A stretch of 64,000 nt of DNA, from the NCBI RefSeq assembly GCF_004522175.1, contig NZ_SDEB01000004.1:1-64000 (forward strand), read 5' to 3'. A program made the position numbers and the translations under genes. Under the pieces are notes generated by a model. The model saw only the letters and a list, made by a program, of their open reading frames with translations, was not told where the DNA came from and did no database searches. The stretch comes from Paracoccus ravus. Its GTDB lineage: Bacteria; Pseudomonadota; Alphaproteobacteria; Rhodobacterales; Rhodobacteraceae. Position 1 is the stretch's first letter; the number at the start of each line of letters is the position of its first letter. This document shows, in pieces, positions 58,927-64,000 of this stretch.

Positions 58927-59364
58927 TCAGGCGTCGATCGCGTCGATCGCGTCGAGCGTGGCCTGCCAGGCCAGCAAGATCGAGGCATGGCGGTTTGGGA
59001 ATTCCCGCGCGGGCAGCAAGGCCTCGAGCCCGTCGAACGGCGCGTCCGGGGCGGGGCCGTCGGTCTTGAGCATGGCCTCAAGCTCGGCCGTGCCGCGCTC
59101 GAGTTCGTCGCGGGTAAGGCCGATCACCACCTGTCCCAGCACCGCCGCCGAGGCCTGACCCAGCGCGCAGGCGCGAACCTCTTGCGAGAAATCCGCGACG
59201 CGGCCCTGATCCATCACGATATGGGCCGTGACCGAAGATCCGCATTGCGGCGAGCGACGATGCGCGCTGCCGGTCGCGTTTTCGAGTTTGCCCAGATGCG
59301 GAATATCCGAGGCCAGGGCAAGGATGCGGCGCGAGTAAAGCTGCATCAGATCGCTGTCGGACAT
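58927..59364 (-). CDS. NifU/IscU-like iron-sulfur scaffold protein
   Basis: A 145-residue protein of the IscU/NifU N-terminal fold, on which iron-sulfur clusters are assembled or carried. The first conserved Cys is in RRSPQCGSSVTAHI and the second in VRACALGQASAAVLG; a third expected near the C-terminus is absent (REFPNRHASILLAWQATLDA reads Arg-His instead), so it may be a carrier or have a different role. This divergent form is common in Rhodobacteraceae near hisI. It could work with SufE at 51 kb. Divergent from hisI, 70 bp apart. Confidence 0.85.
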   Translation of the reverse strand: MSDSDLMQLYSRRILALASDIPHLGKLENATGSAHRRSPQCGSSVTAHIVMDQGRVADFSQEVRACALGQASAAVLGQVVIGLTRDELERGTAELEAMLKTDGPAPDAPFDGLEALLPAREFPNRHASILLAWQATLDAIDAIDA

Positions 59365-59434
59365 GGCGGGCCTCGGGCTTTTCCTTGGGGTGGCTCAGGT
59401 TTAGATAGGGGCGACCCAGCCGAAAGGAAAGCCG

Positions 59435-59800
59435 ATGTTCGACCCTGCGACACTGAAATATGACGGGAACGGTCTGATCCCGGCCATCGCGCAGGACCAT
59501 CAAAGCGGCGAGGTGCTGATGATGGCTTGGATGAATGCGGAATCCGTGGCGCGCTCGCTGGAAAGTGGCAAGGTCACCTATTGGTCGCGCTCGCGCCAAA
59601 GCTTCTGGGTCAAGGGCGAAAGTTCGGGGCACGCGCAAAAGCTGGTGGAGATGCGTGTCGATTGCGACCGCGATTGCCTTTTGGTGCTGGTCGAGCAGGT
59701 GGGTCCCGCCTGCCACACCAATCGCCGTAGCTGCTTCTATACCGCGATCCGCGAAGGTGCCGAGGTCGAGATCATGCAGCCTCAGAACCCAAGCGACTGA
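59435..59800 (+). CDS. hisI: Phosphoribosyl-AMP cyclohydrolase
   Basis: Third step of histidine synthesis, opening the adenine ring of phosphoribosyl-AMP. The 121-residue product is a single-domain HisI without the HisE part. Signatures: MMAWMNAESVARSLESG, YWSRSRQSFWVKGESSGH, the metal-binding DCDRDCLLVLV (Asp and Cys) and GPACHTNRRSCFYT with its Cys-His. Preceded by AAAGGAAA. It overlaps the 3' end of the convergent gluQ gene by 19 bp. Confidence 0.95.
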   Translation: MFDPATLKYDGNGLIPAIAQDHQSGEVLMMAWMNAESVARSLESGKVTYWSRSRQSFWVKGESSGHAQKLVEMRVDCDRDCLLVLVEQVGPACHTNRRSCFYTAIREGAEVEIMQPQNPSD

Positions 59801-60627
59801 CGGATTTCGGCGGCGCTCATGCCCTGCTCGCGGTAAAGCCGCAGGGCGCGGGCGTCGTCGCGTTTCGCAAGCCGTTTGCCGTTGTCGTCGCGGATCAGGC
59901 GGTGGTGGTAATAGCGCGGCACGGGCAGGTCCAGCAGGCGCTGCAGCAGGACATGGATATAGGTCGAATCCAGCAGGTCCTTGCCGCGCGTGACGAGCGT
60001 GATGCCCTGTTCCGCATCATCGACCACGACGGACAGGTGATAGCTCGTCCCCATGCCACGCCGGGCCAGAACCACGTCGCCGATCCCCGAGACCATGTCC
60101 GCCGCCGACAAGCGATGCGGGAGGCCGGGCGCGATGTTCTCGTCGTCAAAGACGATCTCGTCGGCCCGAAGGTGGTCGAGCGCGCGCCCCATGTCCAGCC
60201 GGATCGCGTCATCCGCTCCGGCCTCGGCCATGGCGCGGTGGCGGCAGGTGCCGGGATAGACCGGGCCGTCCGGGCCGATCGTGGGCTCGGCGCCTTCCTG
60301 CGGGGCCGAGAGCGCGGCGCGGATATCGGCGCGGCGGCACTGGCAGGGATAGGTCAGCCCCATCTCCGCCAGCCGGTCGAGCGCCGCCTGGTAGGCGGGC
60401 AGGCGATCGGATTGCCGCATCACCGGCAAGGGCCAGTCGAGGCCCAGCCAATGCAGGTCCTGCGAGATCATCGTCTCATATTCCGGGCGGCAGCGGCTCT
60501 GGTCGATATCCTCGATGCGCAGCAGGAACTGGCCGGGATCGGCCAGTTTCGCGGCGGTCAGCGCGGCAAAGGCATGGCCCAGATGCAGGGCGCCGGTGGG
60601 CGAGGGGGCGAACCGCGTGCGGTTCAA
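59782..60627 (-). CDS. gluQ: Glutamyl-Q tRNA(Asp) synthetase
   Basis: A truncated glutamyl-tRNA synthetase homologue that puts glutamate on queuosine-34 of tRNA-Asp. The 281-residue protein lacks the anticodon-binding domain, has HIGH-like HLGH in [15 protein letters not shown], a KMSKS-like KRLAKRD, and a zinc site formed by YPCQCRRAD with YPGTCRHR. The start is TTG 60627, overlapping the trmFO stop (TTGA), so the two genes are coupled, a pairing of two tRNA-modification enzymes. Overlaps hisI on the other strand. Confidence 0.93.
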   Translation of the reverse strand: MNRTRFAPSPTGALHLGHAFAALTAAKLADPGQFLLRIEDIDQSRCRPEYETMISQDLHWLGLDWPLPVMRQSDRLPAYQAALDRLAEMGLTYPCQCRRADIRAALSAPQEGAEPTIGPDGPVYPGTCRHRAMAEAGADDAIRLDMGRALDHLRADEIVFDDENIAPGLPHRLSAADMVSGIGDVVLARRGMGTSYHLSVVVDDAEQGITLVTRGKDLLDSTYIHVLLQRLLDLPVPRYYHHRLIRDDNGKRLAKRDDARALRLYREQGMSAAEIRQSLGF

Positions 60628-61964
60628 TTCTGCCCCGCGAGCCAGCCGTTGAAATCGGCTTTCGCGCGGTCGGTATAGGCCGGGTAGCGGTCCTTGCGGC
60701 CTTTGCGCCCGCCACGCATTTCGTCAAGCGGCGGGTAAAGGCCGAAATTCACGTTCATCGGCTGGAAGGTCTTGGCATCCGCGCCGCCGGTGATGTGATT
60801 GACGAGGGCGCCCATCGAGGTCGTGGGCGGCGGCGGCGGCAGATCGCGGCCAAGTGCCTCGGCAGCGGCCATGCGGCCCGCGAGCAGGCCCATTGCGGCG
60901 GATTCGACATAGCCCTCGACGCCCGTCACCTGACCCGCGAAGCGCAGGTTCGGGCGCGACCGCAGCCGCAGCCGGTCGTCGATCAGGCGCGGCGAGTTCA
61001 GGAAGGTGTTGCGGTGGATGCCGCCGAGACGCGCGAAGCTCGCATTCTGCAGGCCGGGGATGCGGCGGAAGACCTCGGTCTGGGCGCCGTATTTCATCTT
61101 GGTCTGGAAGCCGACGATATTGTAGAGCGTGCCCAAGGCGTTGTCGCGGCGCAGCTGGACGACGGCATAGGCTTTTTCGGTGGGCTTGTGCGCGTTGGTC
61201 AGGCCCACAGGTTTCATCGGGCCGTGGCGCAGGGTTTCGCGGCCGCGCTCGGCCATGACCTCGATCGGCAGGCAGCCGTCGAAATAGCCCGCGGTCTCGC
61301 CCTCATGGAACTCGGTCTTGTCGGCGGCGAGAAGCGCGTCGATGAAGCCTTCGTAATCCTCGCGGGTCATCGGGCAGTTGATATAGGCGGTGCGCTCTTC
61401 CTCGGTCTCGCCCTTGTCGTAGCGGCTTTGCAGCCAGCAGATCGACATGTCGATCGTGTCGGCATGGACGATGGGGGCGATGGCGTCGAAGAAAGCCAGC
61501 GAGCCTTCCTCGGTCGCGGCAAGGATCGAATTGCCCAAAGCCGCAGAGGTGAGCGGTCCGGTAGCGACGATCCAGCGGCCGTCCGCGGGCAGCTCGGTCA
61601 CCTCGCCGGGGGCGAAGCTGACCAGCGGCTCGTCGCGCAGCGCCTGCGTCACGGCGGCGGAGAAGGCGTCGCGGTCGACGGCCAGCGCGCCGCCCGCAGG
61701 CAGGCGGTGGCGGTCGGCCATCGACATGATCAGGCCGCCGGCCGCGCGCATTTCCCAATGCAACTGGCCCACGGCATTCATTTGGTCGTCATCCGAGCGG
61801 AAGCTGTTCGAGCAGACCATCTCGGCACAATCGCCGGTGCGATGGGCGAAGGTCTCGACCTCGGGGCGCATCTCGTGCAGCACGACGGGCACGCCCGCGC
61901 GCGTGATCTGCCAGGCCGCTTCCGAGCCCGCGAGGCCCGCGCCGATGATGTGGATCGGTTCCAT
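60624..61964 (-). CDS. trmFO: Folate-dependent tRNA m5U54 methyltransferase TrmFO
   Basis: Flavin- and methylenetetrahydrofolate-dependent methylation of U54 in the tRNA T loop. The 446-residue product has FAD-binding [13 protein letters not shown] at the start, VLHEMRP, the [14 protein letters not shown] block with catalytic Cys, [12 protein letters not shown], and [17 protein letters not shown] near the end, all family marks. Starts at ATG 61964 and is followed by gluQ with overlapping codons. Confidence 0.96.
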   Translation of the reverse strand: MEPIHIIGAGLAGSEAAWQITRAGVPVVLHEMRPEVETFAHRTGDCAEMVCSNSFRSDDDQMNAVGQLHWEMRAAGGLIMSMADRHRLPAGGALAVDRDAFSAAVTQALRDEPLVSFAPGEVTELPADGRWIVATGPLTSAALGNSILAATEEGSLAFFDAIAPIVHADTIDMSICWLQSRYDKGETEEERTAYINCPMTREDYEGFIDALLAADKTEFHEGETAGYFDGCLPIEVMAERGRETLRHGPMKPVGLTNAHKPTEKAYAVVQLRRDNALGTLYNIVGFQTKMKYGAQTEVFRRIPGLQNASFARLGGIHRNTFLNSPRLIDDRLRLRSRPNLRFAGQVTGVEGYVESAAMGLLAGRMAAAEALGRDLPPPPPTTSMGALVNHITGGADAKTFQPMNVNFGLYPPLDEMRGGRKGRKDRYPAYTDRAKADFNGWLAGQN

Positions 61965-62013
61965 GTCTTACCCCTTCGCGTCAGGCGGGCGTCATAGCAC
62001 TGCGCCGGGCCAA

Positions 62014-62046
62014 GAGAAAGGGCGGCATCCGCGAGGGATGCCGCCC
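62014..62046 (-). terminator. Rho-independent terminator after rplY
   Basis: Perfect 11-bp stem, GGGCGGCATCC and GGATGCCGCCC (62020-62030, 62036-62046), reading TTTCTCTT next on the minus strand. Confidence 0.75.
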
Positions 62047-62072
62047 GATCAGTGTCAGCACTTGGCCTGGGA

Positions 62073-62690
62073 TCAGGCTTCGGCGCCTTCAGCGGCTTCC
62101 GCGTTGTCTTCCGAACGCAGGCCCGAGGGGGCCGCGATGTTCGCGATGACGAAGTTGCGGTCGATCGTCGGCTTCGTGCCGTTGGGCAGCACGATGTCGT
62201 TGATGTGGATCGAATCGCCGATCTGCTTGCCGGTCAGGTCCACGGTGATGTGGTCCGGGATCTCCGAGGCGGTGACTTCCAGTTCGACTTCCGGACGGAC
62301 GACGACCAGGGTGCCGCCGCGCTTCAGGCCGGGCGACGCTTCGTGGTTCTCGAAGGTCACGTGGATGAACAGGTTCACGCGGGTGTCGCGGTGCAGGCGC
62401 ATGAAGTCGATATGCGTCGGCAGGTCCTTGACCACGTCACGCTGAACGCCGCGGCAGACGACGCGAACGTCTTCTTGGCCTTCGACTTTCAGGTTCCACA
62501 GCGTCGACAGGAAGCGGCCTGCGCGCAGTTTGGTCAGGAGCGAGTTGAACTCGACTTGGATCGGCTGCGGCTCTTTGCCGTCGCCGTAGACGATGCCGGG
62601 CACTTTACCTTCGCGACGGGCTTGGCGGGCGGCCCCCTTGCCTGTCCCCGCGCGTGCCTCGACGACCAGATCAGGGATCTCTTTGGCCAT
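62073..62690 (-). CDS. rplY: 50S ribosomal protein L25, long (CTC) form
   Basis: Binds 5S rRNA. At 205 residues it is the long form with an N-terminal L25 domain ([23 protein letters not shown], then [13 protein letters not shown]) and a C-terminal beta domain ([22 protein letters not shown]). The short acidic Ala-Glu tail ([12 protein letters not shown]) is common in alphaproteobacteria. Often paired with pth and ychF, which are not seen here. The start ATG 62690 has AAGGAATACCAAC upstream. Confidence 0.96.
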   Translation of the reverse strand: MAKEIPDLVVEARAGTGKGAARQARREGKVPGIVYGDGKEPQPIQVEFNSLLTKLRAGRFLSTLWNLKVEGQEDVRVVCRGVQRDVVKDLPTHIDFMRLHRDTRVNLFIHVTFENHEASPGLKRGGTLVVVRPEVELEVTASEIPDHITVDLTGKQIGDSIHINDIVLPNGTKPTIDRNFVIANIAAPSGLRSEDNAEAAEGAEA

Positions 62691-62785
62691 GTTGGTATTC
62701 CTTACATTAAGTGTTCGCGGCCATCCTCCAAGGGTGCATGGCCGAAGCGGGGCCTATAGCCGCGAATCGTAAAAATGGAAAGCCG

Positions 62786-62806
62786 AAAAACCCCGCGCGG
62801 GGTCTT
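62786..62806 (-). terminator. Rho-independent terminator after lldD
   Basis: On the minus strand ACCCCGC-GCGGGGT (62791-62802 core) is followed by TTTTT, close to the lldD stop. Confidence 0.65.
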
Positions 62807-62817
62807 TAGGGCGAACC

Positions 62818-63981
62818 CTAGAGATAGGGCTCGAGGAAATCGCGCGGGATCATCACGTTCTTGCGGCCGATATTCTTGACATCGCGTTCGCCGCACAGCG
62901 CCATCGAGATGTCGAGCTCCTTGCGGATGACCTCCAGCGCCTTGGTCACACCGGCCTCGCCCATGGCACCGAGGCCATAAATGAAGGCGCGGCCGATATA
63001 GGTGCCATGCGCCCCGAGGGCGAGCGCCTTCAGGACGTCCTGACCCGAGCGGATGCCGCTGTCGAGATGCACTTCGACCTTGTCGCCCACTGCCGCGACA
63101 ATCTCGGGCAGCATCCGGATCGAGCTTGCCGCGCCGTCGAGTTGGCGGCCGCCATGGTTGCTGACGATGATCGCATCCGCGCCGAAATCGGCGGCGATGC
63201 GGGCATCCTCGGGGTCGTTGATGCCCTTGAGGATCAGCTTGCCGCCCCAGAGATCGCGGATGCGGGCGATCTTGTCCCAGTCGAGTTGCGGGTCGAACTG
63301 CTCGGCGGTCCAGCTCATCAGCGACGAGGCATCGCCGACGCCCTTGGCATGGCCGACGATATTGCCGAAGAAGCGGCGCTTGGTCTGCAGCATCTCGAGG
63401 CCCCAACGCCATTTCGTCGCGAGGTCCAGCATCACCGGCAGGGTCATCTTGGGCGGGGCGGAGAGGCCGTTCTTGAGGTCCTTGTGGCGCTGGCCGAGGA
63501 TCTGCAGGTCCAGCGTCAGGACGAGGGCCAAGCAGTTCGCCCGTTTCGCGCGCTCGATGATGGCTTCGAGGAATTCCTGATCGCGCATCACGTAAAGCTG
63601 GAACCAGAACGGGGCCTGCGTCGCTTCGGCCACATCCTCGATCGAGCAGATCGACATGGTCGAGAGGGTGAAGGGCACGCCGAATTTCTTCGCGGCCTGC
63701 GCGGCCTTGATCTCGCCATCCGCCGATTGCATGCCGGTCATCCCGACCGGGGCAAGGCCCACCGGCATCGCGACCTTCTCGCCGATCATCGTGCTTTCGG
63801 TGGTGCGGCCGGTCATGTCGACCGCCACCTTCTGGCGCAGCTTGATCCGGGCGAAATCGGACGTGTTCTCGCGGAAGGTGCTCTCGGTATAGCTGCCGCT
63901 TTCGGCATAGTCGTAGAACATCTTCGGCACCCGGCGGCGATAGATCGCCTTCAGGTCGTCGATGCAGGTGATGACGGGCAT
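62818..63981 (-). CDS. lldD: FMN-dependent L-lactate dehydrogenase
   Basis: Membrane-associated alpha-hydroxy acid dehydrogenase oxidising L-lactate to pyruvate, passing electrons to quinone. The 387-residue product has the family order: FYDYAESGSYTESTFREN, APVGMTGMQSADGEIKAA, FWFQLYVMRD, the catalytic His in IIVSNHGGRQLDG, and the FMN-phosphate block VEVHLDSGIRSGQD followed by GRAFIYGLGAMG. Length and the LDSGIR and YDYAESG features fit LldD rather than glycolate oxidase, though related substrates such as mandelate cannot be excluded. The ATG is 20 bp from the right edge, so its promoter is outside the window. Confidence 0.9.
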   Translation of the reverse strand: MPVITCIDDLKAIYRRRVPKMFYDYAESGSYTESTFRENTSDFARIKLRQKVAVDMTGRTTESTMIGEKVAMPVGLAPVGMTGMQSADGEIKAAQAAKKFGVPFTLSTMSICSIEDVAEATQAPFWFQLYVMRDQEFLEAIIERAKRANCLALVLTLDLQILGQRHKDLKNGLSAPPKMTLPVMLDLATKWRWGLEMLQTKRRFFGNIVGHAKGVGDASSLMSWTAEQFDPQLDWDKIARIRDLWGGKLILKGINDPEDARIAADFGADAIIVSNHGGRQLDGAASSIRMLPEIVAAVGDKVEVHLDSGIRSGQDVLKALALGAHGTYIGRAFIYGLGAMGEAGVTKALEVIRKELDISMALCGERDVKNIGRKNVMIPRDFLEPYL

Positions 63982-64000
63982 TGGGCCTTATTCCTCCGGT

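Overview
The window is one contiguous piece of a GC-rich alphaproteobacterial chromosome, most likely Paracoccus or a close Rhodobacteraceae relative. Support: an omega-aminotransferase that closely resembles the Paracoccus denitrificans enzyme as I remember it, the mnmA-sciP-ctrA neighbourhood, DUF1153/SciP, DUF3572 beside a PleD-like cyclase, ispD and ispF fused, and system I cytochrome c maturation genes. Most of it is dense housekeeping DNA. The only mobile DNA seen is the 3' end of an IS5-type transposase at the left edge. No CRISPR array, prophage structural genes, rRNA or tRNA genes were recognised.

Layout. 1-5.3 kb: transposase tail, then ppaC, a HAD hydrolase, a MaoC hydratase broken by one in-frame amber codon, ribF, a YcgN-type Cys-cluster protein and a threonine aldolase. 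5.3-7.4 kb (minus): pncC/cinA, pgpA, ispDF. 7.6-12.1 kb (plus): rpiA, gor, hflK, hflC. 12.1-21.5 kb (minus): a transglutaminase / ATP-grasp-alpha-E / transglutaminase-DUF2126 cluster with an AI-2E-family permease and a short Hsp70 upstream. 21.6-26.9 kb (plus): a Tat-exported nucleotidase and two MFS transporters. 27-30.4 kb (minus): purL and a LysR regulator. 30.5-39.9 kb (plus): a giant indolepyruvate:ferredoxin oxidoreductase, murI, then ccmE, a muramidase-holin pair, ccmF, ccmH and a PaaG-like enzyme. 39.9-40.5 kb: a gene-poor stretch. 40.5-46.7 kb (mostly minus): NUDIX, DUF983, a degenerate PleD-like GGDEF protein, a pentapeptide-repeat membrane protein and the omega-aminotransferase, with DUF3572 on plus. 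46.9-54.1 kb: DUF2380 lipid-free secreted protein, TfoX-C protein, miaB, rplU-rpmA, a GNAT acetyltransferase, a lipoprotein, sufE, mnmA, sciP, ctrA. 54.2-64 kb: ligA, recG, a 34-residue membrane protein, a NifU-like scaffold, hisI, gluQ, trmFO, rplY and lldD.

The observation I consider most worth following is in the ccm region. A GH108 N-acetylmuramidase and a holin sit between ccmE and ccmF, directly behind a near-consensus CtrA box (TTAG-N7-TTAA, 44-58 bp upstream of the muramidase start). The same window carries ctrA itself, with a similar box (GTAA-N7-TTAA) in its own promoter, and the CtrA inhibitor sciP. In Rhodobacter capsulatus an endolysin/holin pair outside the main gene-transfer-agent cluster releases GTA particles under CtrA control, so this could be the matching lysis cassette, here lodged in a cytochrome c maturation operon.

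Other unexplained signals are three 11-bp-phased repeats ahead of a tiny membrane protein, a 17-bp perfect dyad over the -10 of the indolepyruvate oxidoreductase promoter, several dyads upstream of the peptide transporter, and a peptide-ligase/transglutaminase cluster without the Anbu protease gene often found with it. All functions are read from sequence alone; no database search was run.
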